The translations under genes and the position numbers were made by a program. Shown one piece after another: positions 43,960-53,639 of a stretch of 64,000 nt of DNA. The notes below the pieces were generated by a model. The model did not search any database, was not told where the DNA came from, and worked only from the letters and a program-made list of their open reading frames with translations. This DNA is from Blastococcus sp. URHD0036 (GTDB lineage Bacteria > Actinomycetota > Actinomycetes > Mycobacteriales > Geodermatophilaceae), in assembly GCF_000701365.1 (NCBI RefSeq), contig NZ_JNIK01000013.1, forward strand, positions 1 to 64,000, read 5' to 3'. Each line of letters begins with the position of its first letter. Within the stretch, counting starts at the first letter, position 1.

Positions 43960-45594
43960 GTGAGCAGCACAGCACCGACCGCCCCGGGCTCCGCGGTGCC
44001 GTCGTCGCGGGCCCCGCAGGTCGGGGACGTCGTCGCCGAGGCCGGCCGGCGGCGGACCTTCGCCGTCATCAGCCACCCCGACGCCGGCAAGTCGACCCTG
44101 ACCGAGGCCCTCGCCCTGCACGCCCGGGTGATCGGCTCGGCCGGTGCGGTGCACGGCAAGGCCGGCCGCCGCGGAACGGTCAGCGACTGGATGGACATGG
44201 AGCGCGACCGCGGCATCTCCATCACCTCCGCCGCCCTGCAGTTCGCCTACCGCGACGCCGTGGTGAACCTGCTCGACACCCCCGGGCACGCCGACTTCTC
44301 CGAGGACACCTACCGCGTGCTCACCGCGGTCGACGCCGCGGTGATGCTCGTGGACGCCGCCAAGGGCCTCGAGACCCAGACGATGAAGCTCTTCGCCGTC
44401 TGCAAGCACCGCGGCATCCCGATCATCACCGTGATCAACAAGTGGGACCGGCCGGGCATGGACGCGCTCGCGCTGATGGACGAGATCACCGAGCGGACCG
44501 GCCTCATCCCGACGCCGCTGACCTGGCCGGTGGGCATCGCCGGCGACTTCCGCGGCGTGCTCGACCGGCGCGACGGCAGCTACCGGCACTTCACCCGTAC
44601 CGCCGGCGGCGCGACCATCGCCCCGGAGGAGGTCTTCCCCGCCGAGGCCGCGGCCGCCCGCGAGGGCGACGCCTGGACGCAGGCCGTGGAGGAGTCGGAA
44701 CTGCTCGCCGAGACCGGCGCCGAGCACGACCAGGAGATGTTCCTGGCCGGCGACACCACCCCGGTGCTGTTCGCCTCCGCGGTGTCGAACTTCGGCGTCG
44801 GCCAGCTGCTCGACGTCCTCGTCGACCTGGCGCCGGCCCCCACGCCGCGGCCGGACGCCGAGGGGCAGCCACACCCGCTGGACGCCCCGTTCAGCGCCTT
44901 CGTGTTCAAGGTCCAGGCCGGCATGGACACCGGGCACCGCGACCGGCTCGCCTACATCCGGATCTGCTCGGGCGTCTTCGAGCGGGGCATGGTCGTCACG
45001 AACGCCTCGACGGGCCGGCCCTTCGCGACGAAGTACGCCCAGCAGGTCTTCGGCCGGGACCGGGAGACCATCGAGACGGCCTGGCCCGGCGACGTCGTCG
45101 GCCTGGTCAACGCGGCCGCGCTCGGCGTGGGCGACACCCTGTACGTCGACCGGCCGGTGACCTATCCCCCGGTCACCACGTTCGCCCCCGAGCACTTCGC
45201 GGTCGCCCGGGTCGCCGACACGAGCAAGTACAAGCAGTTCCGCAAGGGCATCGACACGCTCGCCGGCGAGGGCGTGGTGCAGGTGCTCGTCTCCGAGCGG
45301 CGCGGCGACGGTTCGCCGGTGTTCGCCGTCGTCGGCCCCATGCAGTTCGAGGTGGCCAGCCACCGCATGGAGCACGAGTTCGGCGCCCGGATCTCCCTGG
45401 ACTCGCTCCCCTACTCGCTGGCCATGAAGACCGACGAGGCCTCGGTCCCGGCCATCACGTCCAGCAGCGGCACCGAGGTCATGGAGCGCGCGGACGGGGA
45501 GCTGCTCGCCCTCTTCACCACCAAGTGGGTCATGGGCATGGTCCGGGAGAAGCCGGGCGTGACCCTCGAGCCCCTGGTAGCCGCCCAGCTCTGA
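43960..45594 (+). CDS. prfC: Peptide chain release factor 3
   Basis: 544 residues from a GTG with GGGAG 9 bp upstream. GTPase motifs: SHPDAGKSTL (G1), RGISITSA (switch I), DTPGHADFSEDTYR (G3) and NKWDRPG (G4). Domains II and III follow (FSAFVFKVQAGMDTGHRDR, RICSGVFERGM). RF3 removes RF1/RF2 from the ribosome after termination. Many actinobacteria lack it, so its presence is lineage-informative. Stand-alone gene, convergent with a small hypothetical gene. Confidence 0.95.
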   Translation: MSSTAPTAPGSAVPSSRAPQVGDVVAEAGRRRTFAVISHPDAGKSTLTEALALHARVIGSAGAVHGKAGRRGTVSDWMDMERDRGISITSAALQFAYRDAVVNLLDTPGHADFSEDTYRVLTAVDAAVMLVDAAKGLETQTMKLFAVCKHRGIPIITVINKWDRPGMDALALMDEITERTGLIPTPLTWPVGIAGDFRGVLDRRDGSYRHFTRTAGGATIAPEEVFPAEAAAAREGDAWTQAVEESELLAETGAEHDQEMFLAGDTTPVLFASAVSNFGVGQLLDVLVDLAPAPTPRPDAEGQPHPLDAPFSAFVFKVQAGMDTGHRDRLAYIRICSGVFERGMVVTNASTGRPFATKYAQQVFGRDRETIETAWPGDVVGLVNAAALGVGDTLYVDRPVTYPPVTTFAPEHFAVARVADTSKYKQFRKGIDTLAGEGVVQVLVSERRGDGSPVFAVVGPMQFEVASHRMEHEFGARISLDSLPYSLAMKTDEASVPAITSSSGTEVMERADGELLALFTTKWVMGMVREKPGVTLEPLVAAQL

Positions 45595-45609
45595 GCCGTT
45601 CCGCGCAGG

Positions 45610-45999
45610 TCAGCCGATCTGGACGGTGGTCCGGCCGCGGAGCACCCACCGGCCGTTCCGGCGCTCGAGCGCCGGCGGCGGGGTGTCCGACGGGCGCTCG
45701 GTGCCGGCCACCCGGGAGAAGGGCCGCGTCACGTCGGTGCCCAGCAGCTCCCGGCCGCGCGCGCTGAGCGCGAAGGTCTCGGTGATCTGACCCGGCTCCC
45801 GCGGCAGGGACTCGAGGTAGCCGGCCGCGTGCGCGCTGGTGAAGCAGCCCAGCAGGTCCACCTGACGCTGCCGCCACGCCACCCCGTCGCCGTCCGCGGG
45901 CCGGGGGTTGAGCCGCTGCAGCAGCGCGAACATCGTCACGGGCTGGTCGTCGGCCTGCAGGGCCTCGAGGACGGGACGGACGGCGGCGCGGCTGGACAT
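45610..45999 (-). CDS. Hypothetical protein, possible winged-helix
   Basis: 129 residues from ATG without a clear RBS. The N-terminal half (RPVLEALQADDQPVTMFALLQRLNP, then QRQVDLLGCFTSAHAAGYLESL) reads as helices of a winged-helix fold, and ETFALSARGRELLG as the wing. The C-terminal ~40 residues are a basic tail (LERRNGRWVLRGR). No family recognised; regulation or RNA/DNA binding is a guess. It is 89 bp downstream of the chemotaxis receptor gene on the same strand and may share its transcript. Confidence 0.55.
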   Translation of the reverse strand: MSSRAAVRPVLEALQADDQPVTMFALLQRLNPRPADGDGVAWRQRQVDLLGCFTSAHAAGYLESLPREPGQITETFALSARGRELLGTDVTRPFSRVAGTERPSDTPPPALERRNGRWVLRGRTTVQIG

Positions 46000-46088
46000 G
46001 CCGGAGACGCTAGGCGCACCGGCCGAGCGATCCCGGGGCGCTGACCTGCCGAAACTCGCCGGGAACCCTGGGGAGAGCTGCCATGCGA

Positions 46089-47429
46089 TCACTCCCCGGC
46101 GACGACGCGTTGCAGGTCGGCGGCCATCCGGTCGGCCTCCCGTGACGCCCCCGCGATCGCCTCCTGGGCCTGGATCGACGCGGCGCTCTGCTCCTCCACC
46201 GCGGCGGCGATCGTGCTCTGCGCGTCGACGACGCCGCGGATGATCTCCTGCACGCCGCCGAGGGCGACGCCCGCGGAGCCGACGTCGGTGCGGACCGTCT
46301 CCACCACCCGCCGGATCCGCTCGGTCGCCCGGGCCGTCTCCGACGCGAGGTCCTTGACCTCCCCGGCGACGACGGCGAATCCCTTGCCGGCCTCCCCGGC
46401 GCGGGCCGACTCGATCGTCGCGTTCAGGGCGAGGAGGTTCGTCTGGTCGGCGATGCCGGAGATGGCCGCGGCGATGTTCTCGATCTCGGTCATCGTGCCG
46501 GCCAGCCGCTCCACGGTCTCGGCTCCCGCCCGCGACTGGGAGCTGGCCTCCTGCGCGGTTCCGCTCGCGTGGCTCGCCGCCGCCGCGATCTCGCCGATGG
46601 CCGAGCGCAGTCCGTCCATCACCCCGGTCGCCGTCTCCACGTTGGAGTTCAGCCGGTGACCGGCCTCGACCAGTTCGCGCAGGCTCTCCTCGCGGCGCGC
46701 CGCCCGCTCCGCGCTCTCCCGCGCCTGCCGGGCCGCCTCGTCCGAAGCCCGGGCGCGTTCGGTCGCCAGCTCCAGCTCGGCCTGCACCTGGCCGGCCCGC
46801 TGCTCGTCGGCGAGCCGGCGCTGCTCCCGCCGCTCGCGGTCGGCCTGCTCGGTGAACTTCCACCCGTAGGCGAGGAACGTGGCCTCGATCAACAGGAACA
46901 CCGCGTGCAGCGCCACGAACGCCAGCGGGTTCTCGTGCGCCTGGTGGGTGCTGAACACCGACTCCGGCATCCAGACGCCCATCGCCGCGTGGTGGACGGC
47001 GACGAAGCCGACGGCGGCCAGGAACGGGGTCCACATCTGGTACAGCGCGACGAGGGGCAGCAGGGCGTAGAACCAGATGTGCAGGTCGGTCAGGCCGCCT
47101 CCCACGTGCACCAGGACGTCGGCGCCGATCATCAGGCCCAGGCACACCGCGGTCGCCCGTGCCACCGGAGCCCGGAGCACGACGCCCAGGACCGCCATGC
47201 CGGCGAGGGCCGCGAGCTGCCCCCAGAGCAGCCAGCCGCCGACGTCACGCGCGAGCCCGACACCCGCGAGCACCGGCACGTGCGCCACCAGGACGGCCAG
47301 GGTCACCCGGTGCCGGGCCTGGAAGCTGCGCTCGTCGAGCCGGGCTCCCCGGGGCACCCAGGACCACCCGGTCCCGCCGCGGTCGGCGGCGACGTGCGGG
47401 ACAGGGAGAGGCGCGGACGTCGTCGTCAT
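46089..47429 (-). CDS. Methyl-accepting chemotaxis-like protein with shared His-rich membrane sensor
   Basis: 446 residues. The first ~195 are about six membrane helices like those of the GGDEF-EAL protein at 24235-26082: conserved RHR start, [33 protein letters not shown] and ALHAVF. A coiled coil (~200-275) follows with no HAMP, then a signalling domain with the hairpin tip [33 protein letters not shown]. No nearby cheA/cheW genes. It probably signals chemotaxis or a Che-like pathway from the same stimulus as the GGDEF-EAL protein. Confidence 0.88.
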   Translation of the reverse strand: MTTTSAPLPVPHVAADRGGTGWSWVPRGARLDERSFQARHRVTLAVLVAHVPVLAGVGLARDVGGWLLWGQLAALAGMAVLGVVLRAPVARATAVCLGLMIGADVLVHVGGGLTDLHIWFYALLPLVALYQMWTPFLAAVGFVAVHHAAMGVWMPESVFSTHQAHENPLAFVALHAVFLLIEATFLAYGWKFTEQADRERREQRRLADEQRAGQVQAELELATERARASDEAARQARESAERAARREESLRELVEAGHRLNSNVETATGVMDGLRSAIGEIAAAASHASGTAQEASSQSRAGAETVERLAGTMTEIENIAAAISGIADQTNLLALNATIESARAGEAGKGFAVVAGEVKDLASETARATERIRRVVETVRTDVGSAGVALGGVQEIIRGVVDAQSTIAAAVEEQSAASIQAQEAIAGASREADRMAADLQRVVAGE

Positions 47430-47615
47430 GTGCGGGACATCGGTCGCGCGCAACGGAACTGAAGCGCAATCGGTGGAGCGACTACAGCTATCCGGAACCG
47501 GCCCGCACCGCTCGCTCCCTGCCCCGCCGAGCCGGCTGGGGCGGGTGAGGCGGACGGGCCGGACACGCGCCCGGCGGTGCTGGCCCGCCCGTCCCCCGGC
47601 TCGGACCCTGGCGAC

Positions 47616-47861
47616 ATGACGACGACCTACGCGTACGGCACCGCGCACGCGGTGGTCATGGTCGGCGCGGTCGGGACCGCCGACGGGCTGCAGCCGCGCC
47701 GGATCGGCCCGCTGCACGCCACGATCGGCCGGGTCCACGGACGCAGCCGCAAGTCGCTGTGCGGCGCCTACGTCGCAGTGGACGAGCAGACGCCGTGGCC
47801 GCCGCAGGGCTACGACGACGAGCAGCTGTGCCCGGAGTGCGCGGAGCTGGCCACCCTCTGA
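47616..47861 (+). CDS. Small Cys-pair hypothetical protein
   Basis: 81 residues from the ATG of MTTTYAYGT. Three Cys (KSLCGAYV and QLCPECAEL) could bind zinc as a partial ribbon. The first ~25 residues have a beta-rich [15 protein letters not shown] segment. No family known. It is divergent from the chemotaxis receptor across a ~190-bp gap and convergent with the MoaD-like gene. Confidence 0.55.
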   Translation: MTTTYAYGTAHAVVMVGAVGTADGLQPRRIGPLHATIGRVHGRSRKSLCGAYVAVDEQTPWPPQGYDDEQLCPECAELATL

Positions 47862-47869
47862 CCCCTGGC

Positions 47870-48148
47870 TCAGCCCCCGGCGACCGACGGCAGGACCTGC
47901 ACCACCGCGCCGTCGGCCACCGGCGTGGCCAGGCCCTGTGCGAACCGGACGTCGTCCCCGTCGACGTAGACGTTGACGAACCGGCGCACCGCCCCGGTCT
48001 CGTCCCGGATCCGCCTGCCCAGCAGCGGGTGCTGGACGTCGAGCCGGTCCAGCACGTCGGCCAGCGTCCCGCCGCCGTCGACGGTGAGGTGCTTGGCCCC
48101 GCCGGCCAGGTCGGCGAGCACGCCGGGCAGGACGACCTCCGCGCTCAT
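47870..48148 (-). CDS. MoaD/ThiS family sulfur-carrier-like protein
   Basis: 92 residues with the ubiquitin-like beta-grasp pattern and the C-terminal Gly-Gly (LPSVAGG) that is adenylated and thiocarboxylated in this family. [22 protein letters not shown] is the central helix region. Its ATG overlaps the TGA of the Asp-box propeller gene (ATGA), so they are coupled. No MoeB/ThiF activator is adjacent, so the sulfur acceptor is unknown. Confidence 0.85.
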   Translation of the reverse strand: MSAEVVLPGVLADLAGGAKHLTVDGGGTLADVLDRLDVQHPLLGRRIRDETGAVRRFVNVYVDGDDVRFAQGLATPVADGAVVQVLPSVAGG

Positions 48149-49227
48149 GGCAGCCGCGCCGCGCGGACGACGAGGACGTCGGGCAGGTGCGCGGCGACGG
48201 TGGTGAAGGTGTCCCCCTCGTCGGCCGAGGCGTAGACGCACCCGTCCCGGGTGCCCACGTAGACCCCCGTCGGGTCGCCCTGGTCGGCGCAGGAGGCGTC
48301 GCGCATGACCGCGGCCCAGCTGGCGTCCGGCAGCCCCTCGCCCAGCTCCGTCCAAGTCGCGCCGGCGTCCCGCGTGCGGTGCACCCGCAGCCGTCCGCCC
48401 GGTGGGAGCCGCTCCATGTCGGCGACGAGGGGCACCACCCAGGCGGTGCCCGGCTCCCGGGGCGAGGAGACCACCGGGAAGCCGAAGTCGGCGGGCAGGC
48501 CGTCGGCGATCGACCGCCAGGAGACCCCGGCGTCGTCGGTGCGGAACACCCCGAAGTGGTTCTGCGCGTACATCCGGTCCGGATCGGCGGCGTCGACGGC
48601 GACCTTGTGCACGCACTGGCCGTACTCGGGCAGCTCGTCGGGGAGGAACACCGCGGTGATCCCCTTGTTGCGCGGCGCCCACGCGGCCCCGCCGTCGTCG
48701 CTGACGTAGACGCCGCCGGTGCTCATCGCGACGACGACCCGGTCCGACGCCGGATCGGGCAGCACGGTGTGCACCGCTCCCCCGCCGCCGCCCGGTTCCC
48801 AGCTGGGCCGGTGCGGGTGCTCCCACAGGCCGCGGACCAGCGAGAAGGAGCAGCCGCCGTCCTCGCTGCGCCACAGCGAGTGCGGCTCGCAGCCGGCCCA
48901 GACCACGCCCGGGCGGTCGACGGAGTCCGGCCGCAGCTGCCAGACCCGGGCCAGCGCCGCCCCGGTGTCCTCCGGGAAGCGGATGGCGCCGGACTCCGTC
49001 TCCTGCCAGGTGCGACCGAGGTCGTCCGAGCGCATGACCGTGGGACCCCAGTGGCCGTACTGGACGCCGGCGAGCACCCGCGGCACCGGGCCCCGCGTGT
49101 CGACGGAGACCGCAGCCACCTCCTGGGACAGCAGGTGCGGCCCGTCGAGGCTCCAGCTGTGGCGGTCGTCGTCACTGCGGGCGAGCCACAGGCCCTTGCG
49201 GGTGCCGATGGCGAGAAGGTCGGTCAT
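48145..49227 (-). CDS. Asp-box (BNR) beta-propeller, exo-alpha-sialidase-like protein
   Basis: 360 residues with no signal peptide. At least six Asp-box-type turns of form SxDxGxxW ([54 protein letters not shown]) mark the blades of a beta-propeller. The sialidase Arg triad is not obvious, so glycosidase activity is doubtful. The opening [16 protein letters not shown] is typical of cytoplasmic members found beside a MoaD/ThiS gene, suggesting a joint but undefined role with the overlapping downstream gene. Confidence 0.82.
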   Translation of the reverse strand: MTDLLAIGTRKGLWLARSDDDRHSWSLDGPHLLSQEVAAVSVDTRGPVPRVLAGVQYGHWGPTVMRSDDLGRTWQETESGAIRFPEDTGAALARVWQLRPDSVDRPGVVWAGCEPHSLWRSEDGGCSFSLVRGLWEHPHRPSWEPGGGGGAVHTVLPDPASDRVVVAMSTGGVYVSDDGGAAWAPRNKGITAVFLPDELPEYGQCVHKVAVDAADPDRMYAQNHFGVFRTDDAGVSWRSIADGLPADFGFPVVSSPREPGTAWVVPLVADMERLPPGGRLRVHRTRDAGATWTELGEGLPDASWAAVMRDASCADQGDPTGVYVGTRDGCVYASADEGDTFTTVAAHLPDVLVVRAARLP

Positions 49228-49304
49228 GGCGCCTCCCTGGTCCCGGGGACGCGACTGCGCCCCTCGCCAGACGTGACCGGCGGGGGGCGCAGAAGTGAGC
49301 GGTG

Positions 49305-49724
49305 CTAGCGGCGGGTCGCACCGCCCTCGGGATACCGGTCGCCGTCGGCGGCCACCCCGTCGGCGTGCCGCGCCTGCTCGGCGGAGAGGCCGGGCGCGAG
49401 CTTCTCGGCCTTGGCGCGCAGCTCCTCGGCGGCGGTGGCGTGCTCGTGGGCGGTGGAGGCCCGCTGCGCGGCCTCCTGCTCGGCCAGGCGGGTGCGCTCC
49501 TCGACCTCGGCCCGCTCGCGACGGGCGCGGGCGGCCTGCTCCTCGGCGAGAGCCTGCTCCTTCTCCGCCTGCACGCCGCGCAGCTGCGCCTCTTGCAGGT
49601 GCTCACGGGCCTGCTCCCGCTTGCGGACGGCCCCCACTCGCCGGCGCTTGGCCAGGGCCAGCGCGAGCGCGGCCAGCAGCAGGACGGCGACCACGACGAT
49701 CAGCACGATCACCCAGGTGTCCAC
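49305..49724 (-). CDS. Single-pass membrane protein with coiled coil, unknown function
   Basis: 139 residues from a GTG with AGGAGG 5-6 bp upstream. One N-terminal helix (WVIVLIVVVAVLLLAALALAL, ~4-24), a basic KRRR stop, then ~95 residues of Glu/Ala/Gln/Arg-rich heptad-like sequence (a cytoplasmic coiled coil). The tail contains RYPEGGATRR. It resembles general actinobacterial membrane-scaffold proteins. Not recognised beyond that. Confidence 0.6.
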   Translation of the reverse strand: MDTWVIVLIVVVAVLLLAALALALAKRRRVGAVRKREQAREHLQEAQLRGVQAEKEQALAEEQAARARRERAEVEERTRLAEQEAAQRASTAHEHATAAEELRAKAEKLAPGLSAEQARHADGVAADGDRYPEGGATRR

Positions 49725-49798
49725 GGGTTCCTCCTCGTTGGATGGACCCCGGGAGTTCCCGCCAGGCCGGGCCGGTAACCACCGGAGCCGGCGGCCGG

Positions 49799-50983
49799 CT
49801 ACTGCAGCGCGCTCCCGGCCCGCCACTCGTCCCAGGAGATCGTCCAGTCGTAGATGTCGCCGTCGGCCCGGCCGAGCGGCGGCCCGATCGAGTTCTTGAT
49901 CTCCACGACGTCGCCGGCCTGGGAGAAGTCGAAGAACCAGGCCGCGCGCTCGGTGGACATGTTGATGCAGCCGTGCGAGACGTTGGTGTTGCCCTGCTGG
50001 GCCACCGACCAGGGCGCCGCGTGCACGAACTCGCCGTTGTTGGAGATCCGGACGGCGTACTCGACCGGGGTGCGGTAGCCACCCGGGGCGTCGGACGGGA
50101 CGCCGAAGGTGCTGGAGTCCATGATCCGGTCACGGTTGAGCTCGGTGACGACGTGGATGCCGTTGTGGCTCGGGTTGTCCGGGCTGCCGGCGCTCATCGG
50201 GTAGCTCTGCACGAGCTGGTCCCCGTCGTAGACGTCGATGACGTGCGTGCCGGCGTCGGCGACGGACACGTGCTTGGCGCCGATGCTGAACTCGATCGTG
50301 CGGTCCTTCTCACCCCACACGCCGTCGCCGAAGGACACGCCGTAGAGGTCGGCGCTCAGGGTGACGTCGGTGTACGCCGGCCAGTAGGTGGACGGCCGGA
50401 AGTGGACCTCCGAGTCGCTCACCCAGCTCCAGACGCCGTCGGTGGGTGTCGAGCTCTCGACGTGCAGGTTGCTCTCCACCGAGGCCTGGTCGGCGACCGG
50501 CTCGTCGAAGTACACGCGGATCGGCATGCCGACACCGACGGTCTGCCCGTCCAGCGGGCCGATGTCGGGCGTGGAGACCTGGTCCGGCGTGACCGTGGTG
50601 AAGGTGGCCGACTGCTCGACCGTCTCCTCGTCGCCGCCCTCGGCGCTGGCGGTGAGCGTGTAGCTGGTGCCGTAGGCGAGCTCGACGTCCGGCGTCCACA
50701 CGTCGACCGCGGGGTCGTCGGGCGAGTCGGTCACGTTGCCGGCCACCGGGGCCCCGTCGCCGTCGGTGACGGTCACGTCCTGCAGGTCGCCGTCGGACAC
50801 GGTGATCTCGAGCGGGACGACCGGCGAGACGTCGACGCTGCCGTCGGCCGGGCTGAGCGACACCTCGGCCGGCTCCGCCTCGGCGGACGAGGACGCCGCC
50901 GCTCCCCCGCCGTCCCCGTCGTCCTGGCACCCCGCGAGCAGGAGCACCGCCCCCACCATGGCCACTGCGGCAGTCCGTCGCAC
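49799..50983 (-). CDS. L,D-transpeptidase lipoprotein with Ig-like domains
   Basis: 394 residues. A lipobox LLAGC (Cys ~19) after the signal sequence anchors it. Two Ig-like domains follow (~40-140 and ~140-245), as in LdtMt2-type enzymes, then a YkuD-type catalytic domain with the conserved VSHGCIN (Cys ~338, His two before it) and GIHVVTEL/HNGIH (His ~277). It makes 3-3 crosslinks in peptidoglycan. A C-terminal ~45-residue extension ends WDEWRAGSALQ. Located 176 bp before tRNA-Lys in the opposite direction. Confidence 0.93.
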   Translation of the reverse strand: MRRTAAVAMVGAVLLLAGCQDDGDGGGAAASSSAEAEPAEVSLSPADGSVDVSPVVPLEITVSDGDLQDVTVTDGDGAPVAGNVTDSPDDPAVDVWTPDVELAYGTSYTLTASAEGGDEETVEQSATFTTVTPDQVSTPDIGPLDGQTVGVGMPIRVYFDEPVADQASVESNLHVESSTPTDGVWSWVSDSEVHFRPSTYWPAYTDVTLSADLYGVSFGDGVWGEKDRTIEFSIGAKHVSVADAGTHVIDVYDGDQLVQSYPMSAGSPDNPSHNGIHVVTELNRDRIMDSSTFGVPSDAPGGYRTPVEYAVRISNNGEFVHAAPWSVAQQGNTNVSHGCINMSTERAAWFFDFSQAGDVVEIKNSIGPPLGRADGDIYDWTISWDEWRAGSALQ

Positions 50984-51159
50984 TCGGTCCTACTCCCCTT
51001 CGGTCCCCGCCGGCTCCGCGTCCGGGGCCGCCCGGGTCCAGGCTCCCACGCAGTAGCGGAACGAGAGCAGCCGCCGCGCACGGCGCAGAGGGGCCCCGAC
51101 CGGCGACCACTCCGGCGCTGGTATCGTTCTCCCTCGTTGCCCGGCCAGCCGGACGACAC

Positions 51160-51232
<73 letters not shown>

Positions 51233-51369
51233 CCCCACACGTTCTCCCCGGCCGACCATCCCGGCGCGGGCGGCTCATCGAGCCACTCCAGCTCGCCCGC
51301 GCGCATCTGGCGCGTCGTCGCCGCGGCAGACGCTCCGCCGCGTGACCAGCCCCCGGGGCCGGGCGGCCG

Positions 51370-51849
51370 TCACTGCACGACGAGGACGCCGTGCATGTTG
51401 CCGTGGAGGAGGCAGCTGAACGCGTAGCTCCCCGGCGTCGTCGGTGCGGTGAACACGGCCGTGGCGCCCGGGAGGATGGTGACGTCGAACGCGCCGCCGT
51501 CGTCCGCGGTGACGGTGTGCGCCTCGGCGTCCGCGTTCGTGACCGACACCATGGCTCCCGGGGGGACCGAGGCCGGTGTCGTGTACGCGAACGCGTCGAT
51601 CGTGATCGCGGTGGCGGACGTCGTCGTCGTCGACGGTGTGGCGCCGGCGGAGGCTGCGGTCGAGGACGGGCCGCTGGACGACGACGCGCTCGACGTGGGA
51701 GCCGAGCCGTCGGTGTCAGCCGAGGACCCGCAGGCCGCGGTGGCGGCGATCAGGAGTGTGCTCACCGCCGGCCCCAGGAGCCGTCGCCGCCAGGTGGCGG
51801 CCCGAGGGCGTCGACGGGCTGCGGTGGACGAACTGCTGCTGATGCCCAC
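51370..51849 (-). CDS. Cupredoxin-domain lipoprotein
   Basis: 159 residues from a GTG with GGAGGG 8 bp upstream. Arg-rich N-terminus, hydrophobic core, and lipobox AATAAC (Cys ~40). A Ser/Thr linker (~41-75) precedes a plastocyanin-like domain with the copper ligands NADAEAHTVTAD (His) and FSCLLHGNMHG (Cys, His, Met). Electron transfer or copper binding outside the cell is likely. Divergent from the CLC gene over a 333-bp gap. Confidence 0.87.
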   Translation of the reverse strand: MGISSSSSTAARRRPRAATWRRRLLGPAVSTLLIAATAACGSSADTDGSAPTSSASSSSGPSSTAASAGATPSTTTTSATAITIDAFAYTTPASVPPGAMVSVTNADAEAHTVTADDGGAFDVTILPGATAVFTAPTTPGSYAFSCLLHGNMHGVLVVQ

Positions 51850-52182
51850 GGGGGATCCCTCCAGGAGTCGGTCGCCGGGGTCGACGACCGGTGTCGTGCC
51901 GCTCTGGCACACGGACCCGCCCGTGCCGCCGCGTCGTCCCGCGACTCCGGGGGCGGGTCGGGCAGGCCCCTCCTGCCGGAGGGGGAGACACACGGCGTTC
52001 GTGCCGAGGTGCCGGCCTGGTTCACCCGACCGGCGATTGCCGAGGTGACCATCCGGAACGGGTGAGGCCACGCCTCCCGGCCGCCGTTAGCTTTCTGCCC
52101 GCAGGGCCGGGCGAGCGCGGATCGGAGCAGCGATGGACGCGACCGTCGCCGCGCTGAACGCGGCACCGCCCGAGCCGCCGCC
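51850..52182. other. Divergent intergenic region between cupredoxin and CLC genes
   Basis: 333 bp with no supportable gene on either strand and no clear palindrome. It must carry the promoters of the two divergent genes. Confidence 0.4.
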
Positions 52183-53580
52183 ATGACGACAGAGGCGCCC
52201 GCGGGTCCTGCGACCGGAGGCGCCGCACCTGGCGGCCCCGCGGCGACCGCCGGGGGTGACCCGGCGACGCTGCTGCGCAGCACCTCCTACCTCCGGCTGC
52301 TCGTGATCGCCGCCGTGCTCGGCGTGCCCGTCTCCGCCGTCGCCTACGGCTTCCTCGTCCTCACCTCCGGTCTCGGCGACTGGCTGTACACCGATCTGCC
52401 CGAGGCCCTGGACCTGGACCCGACTCCCGTCTGGTGGCCGCTGCCGCTGCTGGGGGTAGCCGGCCTGCTGGTCGGGCTCGTCGTCCGCTTCTTCCCCGGC
52501 GGGGGCGGGGAGTCCCCGCTGGACGGCTTCCACCCCGGCGGCGGGGCGCCCGCTCCCCTGCCGTTGCTCGGCATCGCGCTCGCCGCGCTCGTCAGCCTCG
52601 GCCTCGGAGCCGTGGTCGGCCCCGAGGCGCCGCTGATCGCGATCGGCGGCGGCCTGGCCGCGGCGGCGGTGCGGCTGGCCCGCCGGCCGATACCCGCGCA
52701 GGCGCTCGCCCTCGTCGCGGCGACGGGCAGCTTCGCGGCCATCAGCGCCCTGTTCGGGTCTCCCCTCGCCGGCGCCTTCCTGCTCATGGAGGCCGCGGGC
52801 ATCGGAGGCCCGATGCTCCGGCCGCTGCTGCTGCCCGGTCTCCTCGCCTCCGGCATCGGCTCGCTGGTGTTCATCGGCCTCGACGCGTGGTCCGGCGAGG
52901 GCGTCGTCTCCTTCGCGATCCCGGACCTGCCCCCGTTGGCCCGGCCGGACGTCGCGCAGTTCGCCTGGGCTCTGGCCATCGGGGCAGCCGCCGCCGTCCT
53001 GGTGGCGGCGATCCGCCGGGTCGCGGTACCGCTGCGGGCCCCCGTCGAGCGGCACCTGCTGGTCGCCACGCCGCTGGTCGGGCTGGCGATCGCCGGCCTG
53101 GCCATCGGCTACGCGCAGGCGACCGGCCACGACGTCACCGACGTCCTCTTCTCGGGCGAGGAACAGCTACCGCAACTGGTCGCCGCCGAGGCGGACTACA
53201 CCGTCGGTGCACTGCTCCTGCTGCTGCTCTGCAAGTCGCTGGCCTACGCGGGCTCGCTGGTCGCGTTCCGCGGCGGCCCGACCTTCCCGGCCCTGTTCCT
53301 CGGCGCGGCCGGTGGGATCGCGCTGTCCCACCTGCCGGGTCTGCCGATGGTCCCGGCCCTCGCCATGGGGCTGGCCGCCACCACTGCCGCGATGCTCCAG
53401 CTGCCGCTGACCTCGGTCCTGCTGGCGACCCTGATCCTGGGGGCCGACGGGGTGGCCGTCATGCCGGTGGTCGTCGTCGCCGTGACGGTGGCCTACGTCG
53501 CCACGGCCTGGCTGGCCCCTCGTCCGGCCGGGCTCGTGACCGCTTCCGGCGCTGCCGGCCCGGTCCCCCAGCCGAGGTAG
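52183..53580 (+). CDS. CLC family chloride channel/antiporter
   Basis: 465 residues, about 10-12 helices. The GPEAPLIAIGGG segment (~148-159) holds the gating Glu, and FRGGPTFPALFLGAAGG (~363-380) the GxFxP-type filter. A dispensable ~25-residue Ala/Gly/Pro leader precedes the first helix. No CBS domains are visible at the end. Could be a Cl-/H+ exchanger for acid resistance or osmotic balance; ion coupling cannot be told from sequence. Confidence 0.92.
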   Translation: MTTEAPAGPATGGAAPGGPAATAGGDPATLLRSTSYLRLLVIAAVLGVPVSAVAYGFLVLTSGLGDWLYTDLPEALDLDPTPVWWPLPLLGVAGLLVGLVVRFFPGGGGESPLDGFHPGGGAPAPLPLLGIALAALVSLGLGAVVGPEAPLIAIGGGLAAAAVRLARRPIPAQALALVAATGSFAAISALFGSPLAGAFLLMEAAGIGGPMLRPLLLPGLLASGIGSLVFIGLDAWSGEGVVSFAIPDLPPLARPDVAQFAWALAIGAAAAVLVAAIRRVAVPLRAPVERHLLVATPLVGLAIAGLAIGYAQATGHDVTDVLFSGEEQLPQLVAAEADYTVGALLLLLLCKSLAYAGSLVAFRGGPTFPALFLGAAGGIALSHLPGLPMVPALAMGLAATTAAMLQLPLTSVLLATLILGADGVAVMPVVVVAVTVAYVATAWLAPRPAGLVTASGAAGPVPQPR

Positions 53581-53639
53581 GCGCCGGCTCACCCCGGCCG
53601 GGCGATGCTCCCGACGGCCGGCGCGGCGACGCTCCTGGC

